From Semisulcospira habei (lineage: Eukaryota; Mollusca; Gastropoda; Semisulcospiridae), in the NCBI GenBank assembly GCA_036245525.1, contig BTPG01000007.1, positions 128,776,340-128,840,339 on the forward strand: a stretch of 64,000 nt of DNA, written 5' to 3'. Shown piece after piece: positions 44,918 to 55,170 of this stretch. The translations under genes and the position numbers were made by a program. The notes beneath the pieces are model-generated. The model did not search any database. It was not told the origin of the DNA and was given only the letters and a program-made list of their open reading frames with translations. Each line of letters opens with the position of its first letter. Position 1 is the stretch's first letter.

Positions 44918-45530
44918 AGCATGTTCTTAATTAAACGAACTTTAGTTCGCGAACTCTGACGAACTAGAGTTCACGATCTCGGACGAACCAGGTTGGTTCT
45001 TAATTGGACGATCTAAAGATACGGCGAACCTAGTTCGAAGTAGTTCACGAACCTCGACAAACCATAGTTCGCTGTCGGAAAAGGTTCGCTAAACGTGTTG
45101 AGCAAACCAAGGCGAACCTTTTCTCTGATTGGTCAAAACTTTTACCCTCTTCTGCGTTGGAGATAAGAAGACAGTCACCGATACAAACAAATATGGCGGA
45201 CGGCGATATTTCACTCGTGCGAAGAACAAGACCTATTTTTATTGATTTCTGGGAGGCGCAACGCTGTTTGTGGGGTCGCTACTGCAAGGAGTACAAAAAC
45301 AAACATCGTTCAAATCGCGGAGCGGCATAGCGGCAGCCATTTTGAACACCTTCGCAGACAGTAAGTACGCCGAATCAAACACTTCAGTTAAGAAAGAGAA
45401 CCATGGCAAACCTGGTTTGCTGAAGTTCGCCTAGGTTCGTTCAACCTCAATTAAGAAACAAACCAAAATATCGCCGATCTTCTCCAATCTAGGTTTGCCG
45501 ATCAAGAGTTCGCCCAATTAAGAACAGCTC
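44918..45530 (+). mobile_element. Harbinger-like non-autonomous DNA transposon, unit 1
   Basis: This 613-bp unit starts AGCATGTTCTTAATTAAACG and ends with a variant inverted copy (AATTAAGAACAGCTC). It is preceded by TTA (44915-44917) and followed by TAA. A 3-bp TWA target is characteristic of PIF/Harbinger transposons, which often encode a second MADF/Myb-type protein; a MADF-like exon is present inside. Subterminal regions are packed with GAACT/AGTTC and TTCGC words. No transposase is encoded. Confidence 0.75.
45193..45330 (+). pseudogene. MADF-like DNA-binding exon remnant in Harbinger unit 1
   Basis: A 45-codon frame from ATG contains PIFIDFWEAQRCLWGRYCKE then YKNKHRS, with the F..FW....CLW....Y spacing of MADF (Adf-1 type) domains. 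The frame ends at TAG (45328), but a one-base shift continues SGIAAAILNTFADS up to a consensus splice donor GTAAGT at 45361-45366. This looks like the first exon of a Harbinger MADF gene kept in a deletion derivative. The MADF call rests on motif resemblance only. Confidence 0.6.
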
Positions 45531-45533
45531 TAA

Positions 45534-46147
45534 AGCATGTTCTTAATTAAACGAACTTTAGTTCGCAAACTCTGACGAACTAGAGTTCACGATCTCGTAC
45601 GAACCAGGTTGGTTCTTAATTGGACGATCTAAAGATACGGCGAACCTAGTTCGAAGTAGTTCACAAACCTCGGCAAACCATAGTTTGCTGTCGGAAAAGG
45701 TTCGCTGAACGTGTTGAGCAAACCAAGGCGAACCTTTTCTCTGATTGGTCAAAACTTTTACCCTCTTCTGCGTTGGAGATAAGAAGACAGTCACCGATAC
45801 AAACAAATATGGCGGACGGCCGATATTTCACTCGTGCGAAGAACAAGACCTATTTTTATTGATTTGTGGGAGGCGCAACGCTGTTTGTGGGGTCGCTACT
45901 GCAAGGAGTACAAAAACAAACATCGTTCAAATCGCGGAGCGGCATAGCGGCAGCCATTTTGAACACCTTCGCAGACAGTAAGTACGCCGAATCAAACACT
46001 TCAGTTAAGAAAGAGAACCATGGCAAACCTGGTTTGCTGAAGTTCGCCTAGGTTCGTTCAACCTCAATTAAGAAACAAACCAAAAGATCGCCGATCTTCT
46101 CCAATCTAGGTTTGCCGATCAAAAGTTCGTTTAATTAAGAACATGCT
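45534..46147 (+). mobile_element. Harbinger-like non-autonomous DNA transposon, unit 2
   Basis: Nearly identical head-to-tail copy of unit 1, ending AAGAACATGCT followed by TTA (46148-46150), which matches the TTA before unit 1. In this copy an extra C after GCGGACGGC shifts the MADF-like frame immediately after the start. Its two termini match each other better than those of unit 1. Confidence 0.75.
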
Positions 46148-46149
46148 TT

Positions 46150-46730
46150 ACGCGTAAATTTTGAAGACACATTTCAGGAACATTTGTGCTTACTATGCCT
46201 TGTCGACACACCTAATGCACTTCAAGTTAACAGCGCAGTTGGGTCACGCAGCAAAGAAGCACATGCGTAATAGCATTTATTTCTTCTGCGCAGCCGTTAG
46301 CGTGTCAATCTATGTTTCCCTGTTTCTCGTACTGATAGCGTTGTATTTATAGAACGGAGTGGAATCATTGTCAGGTTGCGTGATATAAAGACGACGTGCG
46401 CTAAACTAGATTCTCCTGTGTCTTTATGAACCTGTAACTAGACCTGTGTGTAGCGTTTCGTAACAATCTGCAGTTACGGCGGCAGTGGGCCTTTAAAGGT
46501 TAAGACCATTTTTCTTGCAGAGATGGTCGGTTCCTCACAACAGGTTCAACTGTATGATGGTCGCTCCATCTCCTTGACTTTGTGCGCGCTGCTTAGAAAA
46601 CGATCGAAACGAGCGCCGATTTGCTTCTAAAACTGAAAAGAACAAACATCGACGCTCAAGCAGTCACTAACATGAAAAGAGGGGAGAAAAAAAAAAAAAA
46701 AAGCCTCGCACACAAAACCCCTGCCCTTCT
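46150..46730. other. No feature recognised
   Basis: A 63-codon frame ends in a hydrophobic run, but without supporting context. Confidence 0.4.
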
Positions 46731-46731
46731 T

Positions 46732-46796
46732 CAAGCGGCACAGATTCTCATGAGCCCCTGCAGCTGCCGGAACTCATGAGAATCTATGCCTCTTGC
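46732..46796. repeat. Pal-A hairpin
   Basis: TCAAGCGGCACAGATTCTC to GAATCTATGCCTCTTGC; centre GCAGCTGC. Confidence 0.8.
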
Positions 46797-47028
46797 GGAC
46801 TGAGGCTTGTCACCCACAGACTTAAGTCGAAACATCGGGCTGAACTAAAGGCGGGCGTTCCGAAGTACGTGCGTATATATCGAGCTTTGTCTAAAAATTC
46901 ACCTGCAGACAACGGCAAACAGACGGCACAAATGTCAAAAGTACAACCGCTGCATAATTAACTGTCTTACAATAGAACACGCGCCGATTTTCTGAGACAG
47001 TCAGCAGCCGCGATACACATTATTTTCT

Positions 47029-47239
47029 TTAACCTGTTCAGCGCCGAGAAAAATCGGAACATCACTGACCCAACTGCAAGAGGTATAGATCCTCATGAGC
47101 CCCCGCAGTCGCGGGGGCTCATGTGGACCTATGCCTCCTGCCGACACCACTTTCAATCTATGTTCCTGGGATTGTTTGGTGTTGAACTAACAAAGCTTGC
47201 AGAAACACAGTCTGCGTCATCTGGCGCTTAACGGGTTAA
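47029..47239 (+). mobile_element. Pal-A full-length MITE sharing TTAA with Pal-I
   Basis: TTAACCTGTTCAGCGCCGAG to CTGGCGCTTAACGGGTTAA, 211 bp, hairpin at 47076-47141. The right TTAA (47236) is the left TTAA of the next element. Confidence 0.85.
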
Positions 47240-47293
47240 CCCCATGACTGCTGAAAAGACGCCGAGCGATATCGTCAGTAGTCAAGGGGTTAA
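47236..47293. mobile_element. Pal-I, small TTAA element
   Basis: TTAACCCCATGACTGCTGA and CAGTAGTCAAGGGGTTAA; 58 bp. Confidence 0.8.
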
Positions 47294-47314
47294 GGAGGGG
47301 GGGGTAGGAGGAGA

Positions 47315-47724
47315 GTGAGCCCTCGCAGTCCCGGGGGTTCATGAGGATTTATGTATCTTGTTAGCCCTGTATTTCCCTATGGCTATTTCGGGTCACATTC
47401 ACACACCCGAGTTCTTCATGCGTATGTCGGTTAGCCGTACAGTCGTTTCAGTCACTAGCAGAGAAGGTGTTAGGGAATGCATGGGTGGGAATGGGGGGGG
47501 GGGGAGGGAAAGGGGGGGGGGAGGGGGGGAGGAGATGAACGGATCCCCGACATGGTTAATAAAACCGCCCCCCGGAGATTTTCCGAATCGCTCCTACATT
47601 CACTGTCTTGTCCATCTGGGCAGTAGAACTCGACGTAAAGGGGATCAATCCTTACACGAAACGGGTACAGATCCTCATGCTCCCCTGCTGCTCCCGGGGC
47701 GCTTGATCATCTACCCCTCTTGCA
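47315..47724. repeat. Two Pal-A pieces
   Basis: A right half at 47330-47362 (GGGTTCATGAGGATTTATG) and a degenerate hairpin at 47660-47724 (ACGGGTACAGATCCTCATGC). Confidence 0.55.
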
Positions 47725-47933
47725 GGCTCACTGTGTCGGGGCGAGGCACCGAACTCAGACTCACGTAAATAACACTAGATAGTCTGAAAATGACAGAGGA
47801 GGCCGTGCTCTTGACAAACGCCCACAGCAGCGATCATAAGTAAAATATCTCTCCGACAAAGTCCCCAGATCTAAGGGCTTAAGGTCTGACAGCCACCCCC
47901 CGCCCCCCCCCCCCCTTTTTTCCCCCACAGAAC

Positions 47934-48125
47934 TTAACCCATTTAGCCCCGAGTCCCTACAGCAGGAGATGGCTAGACCGTGATAATTCAAGGGTAGTGC
48001 TAGATGAGCTCATCTGGCACTACCCTTGAATTATCATGGTCACGCCATCTCCTGTAACTGGTACGTAGTCGTTGGGCAACACCTCCAAAATGTGAGAAAT
48101 GGGACCTTGGGGCTAAAACGGTTAA
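47934..48125 (-). mobile_element. Pal-B MITE in duplication unit 1, centre deleted
   Basis: TTAACCCATTTAGCCCCGAG to GGGGCTAAAACGGTTAA. The GGCGCC centre is missing: GATGAGCTCATC joins the arms. Confidence 0.9.
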
Positions 48126-48190
48126 TAAGGTAGTAAAGAAAATAACACAGAGATTCGACGAATTAAAAGGAACCAATAAAACAGCAATGC

Positions 48191-48404
48191 GTAACCCCTT
48201 AAGTGCCAAGAAAAAAATGAACAAGACCCAGCTGCAAGAGGCATACATATTCATGGGGCCCCCGCGACTGCGCGGGCTCATGAGGATCTATGCCTTTTGC
48301 TGAGACCAGTTTGTGGCCATCTCCCTTAGACAGCTATAGCTTTTGGTCGTTGAATGAACGTGACTTCAGACAAATTAAGCGTCCAGTGGCAGGGAAGGGG
48401 TTAA
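48191..48404 (+). mobile_element. Pal-A full-length MITE in duplication unit 1
   Basis: GTAACCCCTTAAGTGCC to GGCAGGGAAGGGGTTAA, hairpin 48234-48300. Confidence 0.85.
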
Positions 48405-48569
48405 GATTTAAAAAATAATAACAATGGTTCCATTGGTGCCGACAGAAATTACCTCAACATTTCATAAACCCCATAAGTAAAATATCTCTCCGACAAAGTC
48501 CCCAGATCTAAGGGCTTAAGGTCTGACAGCCACCCCCCGCCCCCCCCCCCCTTTTTTCCCCCACAGAAC

Positions 48570-48761
48570 TTAACCCATTTAGCCCCGAGTCCCTACAGCA
48601 GGAGATGGCTAGACCGTGATAATTCAAGGGTAGTGCTAGATGAGCTCATCTGGCACTACCCTTGAATTATCATGGTCACGCCATCTCCTGTAACTGGTAC
48701 GTAGTCGTTGGGCAACACCTCCAAAATGTGAGAAATGGGACCTTGGGGCTAAAACGGTTAA
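48570..48761 (-). mobile_element. Pal-B MITE in duplication unit 2
   Basis: Same as the copy 636 bp upstream, with the same deleted centre. Confidence 0.9.
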
Positions 48762-48826
48762 TAAGGTAGTAAAGAAAATAACACAGAGATTCGACGAATT
48801 AAAAGGAACCAATAAAACAGCAATGC

Positions 48827-49040
48827 GTAACCCCTTAAGTGCCAAGAAAAAAATGAACAAGACCCAGCTGCAAGAGGCATACATATTCATGGGGCCCCCG
48901 CGACTGCGCGGGCTCATGAGGATCTATGCCTTTTGCTGAGACCAGTTTGTGGCCATCTCCCTTAGACAGCTATAGCTTTTGGTCGTTGAATGAACGTGAC
49001 TTCAGACAAATTAAGCGTCCAGTGGCAGGGAAGGGGTTAA
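48827..49040 (+). mobile_element. Pal-A full-length MITE in duplication unit 2
   Basis: Duplicate of the 48191 element, 636 bp downstream; hairpin 48870-48936. Confidence 0.85.
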
Positions 49041-49206
49041 GATTTTAAAAAAATAATAACAATGGTTCCATTGGTGCCGACAGAAATTACCTCAACATTT
49101 CATAAACCTTGTGTCTCCTGAGTGATCAGCTTTGCCTTTAGCCACAACAATAAGAATTAAATAAATAGTAATGTCACGTAATGCTCGTGACATTTTTCTG
49201 AAACAA

Positions 49207-49487
49207 GCTTCCCACCCGATCTATTAATAGTAATACACCGAATACTTTCAAATGAATGTAAGGTCGTGTGGCGCCTTAAGGGTTTAGTAACGCAAGTCAC
49301 AGCAACGAAGAACTGGGGGAAGTTTTTTTTTTGTTCTTAAGCGAACTCACAAAGCATAATGCTTCAAAACAAATTTTCTCCCACGTCCATCAACATTAAT
49401 ATCACATCAAATAATTTCAAATGAATTCAACGTTTTGCCCCACCCTGAGGGTCTGACGTTAAATGCAAGCCACTGCAATAAAGAATA
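49207..49487. repeat. Old tandem duplication, about 172-bp period
   Basis: Two diverged blocks share TTTCAAATGAAT, a purine-rich GAGGGT/AAGGGT stretch, and AAGTCACAGCAACGAAGAA versus AAGCCACTGCAATAAAGAA. Confidence 0.45.
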
Positions 49488-49664
49488 CAGCCGTTTGTAC
49501 ACGCACGTAATAAAGAACAACTGCACACACCTCTGAGAGGATTACCGCGCTTAATCCGCTAATCCTCCAGACCCCATTACTAGCTAATTGTTTATCCCGA
49601 CGACTTGAGTATGCACGCAGCACTGAATACTGATTTACTCTGTCGCCGAACGCGACCGGCATCT

Positions 49665-49730
49665 GCAAGAGGCATAGATTTTCATGAGCCCCCGCCAGTG
49701 CATGGGATCATGAGGGTCTATGCCTCCTGC
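49665..49730. repeat. Pal-A hairpin
   Basis: GCAAGAGGCATAGATTTTC to GGGTCTATGCCTCCTGC; four to five mismatches. Confidence 0.8.
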
Positions 49731-50346
49731 TGGTCCAGTATACGTTAAATAAGTTCATATCCTGTAGTGATAATTTTTTTTCTAAATGTATTTTTCCAAC
49801 AAGGGGCAACAACTGGACGAAAGCATATAAATACAGAGCAATTGCAGACGTTGTGCGAAAATGGGTCACAGCAATGTAAATGTATTCACGTGCGCTTATA
49901 AAAACCACTCCCCTTGCTTTTTTAACAAAATGCCTTTCTTGTCTTACTGGTGTGTGTATTGAGGGGTGGGGGGCTTGTGAGGCCTTTATTGCTCATGCTT
50001 ACATAAACATTTTTTCCTTCCATCTATTTAGAATGTTCTTTTTTCAATAATACACTTTAAAAAGAAACAAATTTAACCATTGCAGTTAACTCCTAAAGAT
50101 GCACGTCACATGTCACATTTCTGTCAAAGTTCAATGTAGGCCCTTTATGAGCGTGTTCCTCAAATAGAGGAGCACACAGAGAGTTCAGTGCACGAGTGTG
50201 ATCAGCGGATTAACCGGCGCCCTTTCACACCCCGGCAGCGTCCAAGTCAGGGACACAGCCTCTCAGTCCATTAAACCCAGCAGACACCAGTCATAACTGT
50301 TCACATTCATTCTCTCCCCTCTTGCTGATTATCTGCCCCGGATTCA

Positions 50347-50470
50347 TTAAATATAGCACTGCTGGCAGCAATGAAGCTCAAATGGTCAATGTAAAACATT
50401 TTTGTAGAGCTCAAAGCTCTATAAAAATGTTACACAATGACCATTTCAGTTTGACAGTGCTATATGTTAA
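50347..50470. mobile_element. Pal-M, TTAA hairpin
   Basis: Between TTAA at 50347 and 50467: ATATAGCACTG, AAATGGTCAATGTAAAACAT and their inverted copies around AGAGCTCAAAGCTCT. Confidence 0.8.
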
Positions 50471-50558
50471 CCCTTTGGGTGTCGATAGCAGTTTTAGTCG
50501 CGATAATTTCTGCAGGAATCATCGCGACTAAAACCGCTACCGACAGCCAAGGGGTTAA
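50467..50558. mobile_element. Pal-C MITE sharing TTAA with Pal-M
   Basis: TTAACCCTTTGGGTGTCG to GCCAAGGGGTTAA; TTAA at both ends. The CCCTTTGGGTGTC start resembles known piggyBac termini. Confidence 0.9.
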
Positions 50559-50687
50559 GAATCCAAGGCACATAATCCTTACGAGAGACAGGTTGTATCA
50601 CATTATAATTCCGTACAAATATACGCCGTGGAACGATTTCATAAACAAGTACTACAGGACAAAAATAGGATAGATCTTGGCGGTGTC

Positions 50688-50909
50688 GGTAAAACTCAGT
50701 CGTTCAGTGCCAGTTGACCAGACTGTGTTTCTGCAATGTTCTTTGATTCAAACCCCAAAACCCCTAATGTCCCAGAAACATAGATTCAAAGTGGTGTCAT
50801 CAAGAAGCATAGAGCCTCATGAGCCCCCGGGACTGCGGGGGCTCATTGAGGTCTATCTATACCTCTTGCAGTTGGGTGGTTTTGGTTTTTCTTTCTCGGC
50901 ACTGGTTAA
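50688..50909 (-). mobile_element. Pal-A nearly full MITE, inverted
   Basis: Hairpin at 50800-50869 with small indels (GTCTATCTATACC). Right end CTCGGCACTGGTTAA; left end near GTAAAACTCAGTCG has decayed. Confidence 0.7.
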
Positions 50910-51470
50910 ACTTCTCAAATACATGGACTCGTTTCACAATGAACACGACCGATTATTGTGTTGCACGGTGTCTTATGAGCAGCAGATTCCTCCCTTAACT
51001 TTGACTATTAACGAAAATTTCACGACAATGAGCATCTGAGCCTCGCATGTGACAGGGTCAACACTCAAGCAGCCTTACAGCCGGTAGCGGGCCTTGGCGC
51101 TAATACCCCATGAAAGAAGGCAATTGATTCATATTTGGGTTGCTTAAGCAGATTATCCGGGGCCCCGGCGGAGAAGTTATGAAATAGCTGAGTACCTACA
51201 ACACGCCACTTGTCCGCTGGCATGCAATCAGCCCCCCAGCGATACAGGGGGGTGGGGGGGGGGGGATAATTTAGTAATGATGACAGGTATTTATCAGCCT
51301 TTGGTGGACCCCGGTTGGAGGGTGACGGGAGAATGCCCCTTGTTCCGGGGCTCCTGGGCAAGCCTCCGGAACCTAGCAACGGGCGGCCAATCTGCGCTCC
51401 CAGTTGAACGCCACTACCTTAAACCTAGATACTGGCCTGCCGCATCTGGATGAAGATGACCCTGGGTTCT
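50910..51470. other. G/C-rich unclassified block
   Basis: 51060-51430 is more G/C rich than its surroundings and carries GATTATCCGGGGCCCC and AACCCCGGTTGG-like words. It may be an unrecognised repeat. Confidence 0.35.
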
Positions 51471-51474
51471 CACC

Positions 51475-51540
51475 GCAAGAGGCACAGATTCTCATGAGCC
51501 CCTGCTGTCGCAGGGGCTCATGAGAATCTATGCCTCTTCC
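51475..51540. repeat. Pal-A hairpin
   Basis: CACAGATTCTC against GAGAATCTATG; centre GCTGTCGC. Confidence 0.85.
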
Positions 51541-51908
51541 AGACTCAATGGTTTGGTCAAAACAACTTCCTGGGACTATTTTTGTCTGTGGTTTTTGAGG
51601 AAAGACTTAAACGGCCGACCTACAACAATTCACTGTAGACTAAAATCTGAAAAGATCTTCACTGCATGTTTCGAACAGCTGCGCATCGAAAAATGAGGGG
51701 AAATATGGAACAAGCACGACTGACGTAAGGGATCGTGAGGATCCAAACCCAATCCACGCCACATGAAAACAAACAGCTGGAGGACAGGACTGGATCTGGA
51801 GAAGTCTTCCGCCGATGACCTCTCTCTATGTGAGTGAGATACGCCACAACGTTACGCGCCATCTGTGCAGTATGCTGCCCCGTGAGAGATCGACGAACCT
51901 TCAACTGC

Positions 51909-51980
51909 TTAACTCATTCGAGACGCGCCGCATTCGGCATATGCCGCGTATCCGGATGCGGCACGTCTCGAATGAGTCAA
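51909..51980. mobile_element. Pal-D MITE
   Basis: TTAACTCATTCGAGACGCGC to GCACGTCTCGAATGAGTCAA; centre slightly asymmetric. Confidence 0.9.
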
Positions 51981-52019
51981 CCGAAGACCCAGTCACAGTC
52001 TGAACAGTAACACACTAAA

Positions 52020-52171
52020 CTGGAACTTGGCGTAAGGCTGAGATTAAGAATAGTTGGGAGTTGTCCGCTAAAGAAACCATTAACAATAGAATTCAAGAGG
52101 GGGGGGGGGGGGGGGAGCCATGCTATTCTTGCACTACCCTTGAACTAGCATGATTAATATCTAGTGTTTAA
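52020..52171. mobile_element. Pal-B with G-run in place of the left inner arm
   Basis: After AGAATTCAAG the left arm becomes a G-run (about 52098-52116); the right arm CACTACCCTTGAACTAGC is intact. It ends at the TTAA that begins Pal-I. Confidence 0.65.
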
Positions 52172-52249
52172 CCCCTTGAATGCTACTGACGATGCCGCTC
52201 GGCGGAAAAGCCGCGTGCGTAACTACGCATGTAGCAGTCAAGGGGTGAA
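52168..52249. mobile_element. Pal-I, longer copy
   Basis: TTAACCCCTTGAATGCTACT and GTAGCAGTCAAGGGGTGAA; centre GCCGCTCGGCGGAAAAGCC. Confidence 0.8.
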
Positions 52250-52524
52250 CGTTGACAGAACTTGGCGGTGGATTCGCAGGGGCTGTGACGTAGGGATGCA
52301 AGGTATCCAGGCAGCCACCCCGGGCGGCAGGCATCCTAACCCCGACATGGCCGTCTGACTGCGGAAGGTGGCAAGACCCGCTAAGCGACGCCCTCCGGAA
52401 GGCCCGATCTGTTTTTAACTCTCTCGCTGTCGCGGTGATTTCGTCATCTGTTACTCTTTGGGTGCATAAATCACGCAATGTCTGCCACGTTGTCACGCAC
52501 ACACTCCAGTCATTCCTCTTGTAC

Positions 52525-52612
52525 CAAATCCGGACAAAAAAAAGGTGACTGCCAAAAATACGCAATGCAGAGAAATAACCAGCAAAGACAGAAACACGCT
52601 TTGAAAGGTCGA
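52525..52612 (-). repeat. Dispersed TTTCTAAGCGTG repeat, diverged fragment
   Basis: GGTGACTGCCAAAAATACGC followed by AGAAACACGCTTTGAAAGG resembles 17905-17985. Confidence 0.45.
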
Positions 52613-53020
52613 GCCCTTCGCGTTCGCATGGACACGCAGAATGTTTGCTGGCAATGACATGCACTTTGTGCTTTTCTACTTGAGGGACCCTTTTATCACT
52701 GGCAAAAGTTTCAGGAGGTTCGTAACCCATAATCCCTCGGAATACTGACTTTATGAAGAATATCATAAAATATCATGAAAAATTTATCTGCCTGAAATAG
52801 AATACGAGTGCCAATGTAGACCACTAACAAGAGAAAGAGAAACGGAGACATGGCCCAGAAACGAAAAGGTCCATATTCCGTCAAAAAAGCTATTTTGAGT
52901 GCCCCCCCCCCCCCCACCCCTCCTCCCCCCCCCCCAAAAAAAAAAAATAATAATAATAAAAATAAATAAAATAAAATAAATAAATAAATAATAATAATTT
53001 TTTTCCAAGAGAGAAGACCT

Positions 53021-53102
53021 TTAACCCTTCGCGTGTTGGTAGCGGTTAGTGTCGCGATGATTCCTACAGTACAAAAACCGCTACCGACAGGCAAAGGGTA
53101 AA
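53021..53102. mobile_element. Pal-C MITE with internal deletion
   Basis: TTAACCCTTCGCGTGTTGG to GACAGGCAAAGGGTAA; the right arm lacks the AATCATCGCGAC segment. Confidence 0.85.
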
Positions 53103-53429
53103 CGGAACGGGTGTGTGCAGGCTTTGCGTGCCACTACCGGTGTTGCAGGGCGAGATATGAGCTTGTTTGACTGGCAAAAGATACCTTGATCCCCGTGTTT
53201 TGATGAAGAAGACGCGACCACAGATTTTATCTGTTTGGGACGCTAACTAACCCCACATGTTTCTGAAAACAGTTTGTAAAGTTCTGCATTTCTAAGACAC
53301 CGTGTGCTAGAGCAAACGTTCCTATACATAAATAGCTACACCAGGAATCTACCATCTCTCCTGGCACCCTTTCTTTTTTTAAATGCTGCACCAGGAATCT
53401 ACCATCTCTGCCGATACCCTTTTAAAATT

Positions 53430-53545
53430 AAGCTCCAAATTTCTCAAATTCGGAAGTTGACCTCTGAATACTAAAAGCCAAGCCGGCACCACATTGAACT
53501 ATCATGAATAATCAGTCTCCCCTTATTTAAAAGTGCATAGCGGCG
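53430..53545. mobile_element. Pal-B, degenerate
   Basis: GCCAAGCCGGCACCACATTG and AACTATCATGAATAATC; left arm lost. Confidence 0.5.
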
Positions 53546-53819
53546 GAACAACACCCTAAAACCGAGCTGGGGCGGGGGAGGGGGGGAGGGGGGAGGGGGG
53601 GAGAACAAGAGAAACGAGAAAGGCAACGCCATTATGGCTCACGTGCATGACCGATTTACATATGTGTGACCTTTGTGATAAGGGCTGGCTTCTGCAGCAG
53701 CAAACTCCATGTTTTCTGAAAATGTTAGCATTTTTCACACATCTGTCACATCCCCGTCCCGGCCCCGGTAGCTGGACTCTCAATCCAGGGACAAAAGACG
53801 GGCTTGTTCAATAGCATGT

Positions 53820-54000
53820 CGGTTGAAGGTCCTGGTAAATCAAAGTGGCACAGTTGGAGTGCGCCTGAGTTGATCAGTGTTCAGGTCGTACTCCATAAGC
53901 AATAGATTTCCCTATCCCCCATAACCCGCCCGTCAGGGCTGTCCATTATCACTTCGGTGCCGTGGACGTTAAACCCCGAACTAACCAACCAACCAACACA
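53820..54000 (+). mobile_element. SINE-like repeat with CGTTAAACCCC tail
   Basis: Ends CACTTCGGTGCCGTGGACGT followed by TAAACCCCGAACTAACC and a CCAA repeat. The tail resembles the 3' end of the LINE at 11.67 kb. No clear tRNA-type promoter was seen upstream, so it may be a truncated SINE or a LINE tail. Confidence 0.6.
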
Positions 54001-54064
54001 TCTGTCAACCCTCCCCCCCCCCCCCCCCCCACCCCCATGACCCTTGCCCTTTGAGATGAGTCGA

Positions 54065-55070
54065 CTATATTAATATGCATATGAAGGTCTTATCAGCTAA
54101 CTTTGTACCAAATTTGGATGAAAAATTTGCAGATATGTTGATAATACCTACAATTTTATCAAAATCGGCATTTTGCCAGCCTCTTGTGACCCTTGACCTT
54201 TCCAAGGGGTCATCCAAATTAGTTAAGTATGCATAGATAGGTCTTACCATCAGGTATCTCTGTACCAAATTTGGGTTTGAAGTTGTGAATAGTATTTGAG
54301 AAAAAACATCTTTTGTCAAAATATGGCTATTTTAGACCTATTTCCTGAGCTCTCGTAACTCTTGACCTTTCTGAGGGGTCATCCAAATTAGTGTGCATAG
54401 AAAGGTCTTCCCATCAGGTATCTCTGTAGCAAGTTTGGGTTTAAAGTTGTGAATAGTATTTGAGAAAAAAACATCTTTTGTAAAAATATGGCCATTTCGG
54501 ACCTATTTCCTGAGCCCTTCGTGACCCTTGACCTTTCCGAGAAGTAATCCAAATTAGTAGGCATAGATGGGTCTTACCATCAGGTATCTCTGTACCAAAT
54601 GTGGGTTTGAAGTTGTAAACAGTATTTCAGAAAAAAAATCTATTGTCAAAATATGGCTTATTTTCCACGTATTTCCTGAGCTCTTGTGACCCTTGACCTT
54701 TCCGAGGGATGAACCAAATCAGTATGCATAGAAAGGTCTTACCATCAGGTATCTTTGTTACCAAGTTTGGGTTTGAAGTTGTGAATAGTATTTGAGAAAA
54801 AAATAAATTATGTCAAAAGATAGCTATTTTTGACACATTTCCTGATCACCTGTGACCTTGACCTTGTGAACTGGTATGTTTAGAAAAGTCTTGCAACAAA
54901 GTATCCTTGGGCCAAGTTTGAAGAATCTGGCTTGAATAGTCTCCAAGAAAATGCCAACGTTAAAGTTTACCACGGACGACGGACGACGGCGGACGGACGA
55001 CGGACGGACGACCACTGGCCCAAAACATAGAGTAACTTTTGCTTCTCACGTGAGCCCAAAAATCTGACTT
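54065..55070. repeat. Satellite-like array of about 165-bp units with a unique 3' end
   Basis: Units containing CTTACCATCAGGTATCTCTG, GTTTGAAGTTGTGAATAG and GACCTATTTCCTGAGC start near 54085, 54243, 54405, 54571 and 54736 (spacing about 158-166 bp). The array ends in a different segment (54900-55070) with ACGGACGACGG repeats and CACGTGAGCC. Confidence 0.85.
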
Positions 55071-55094
55071 GGCAAGAATGGTATACTCTTGGTC

Positions 55095-55170
55095 AGCAAG
55101 AGGCAGAGATTCTCATGAGCCCCTGCCTGTTGCAGATGTTCGAGTATTCATGAGCATTTATGCCTCTTGC
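55095..55170. repeat. Pal-A hairpin with asymmetric centre
   Basis: GCAAGAGGCAGAGATTCTC; an insertion at TGTTGCAGATGTTCG before the right arm. Confidence 0.7.

Larger units (their letters stand above)
47836..49107. repeat. 636-bp tandem duplication, two nearly identical units
   Basis: The sequence from CATAAGTAAAATATCTCTCC (47836) recurs at about 48472. Each unit holds a C-tract, a full Pal-B and a full Pal-A. The only difference noticed is a slightly longer A/T run near the end of unit 2. Either a very recent duplication or an assembly duplicate. Confidence 0.9.

Noticed and set aside
48000..48917. Two identical 93-residue frames as a duplicated gene
   Set aside because: They run through Pal-B and Pal-A and are identical only because the DNA is duplicated.
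51060..51430. rRNA or snRNA fragment
   Set aside because: G/C-rich, but I could not match any conserved rRNA or snRNA segment.
52161..52766. 201-codon minus-strand frame as a host gene
   Set aside because: It starts in a dispersed repeat fragment and ends inside Pal-I; no domain is visible.
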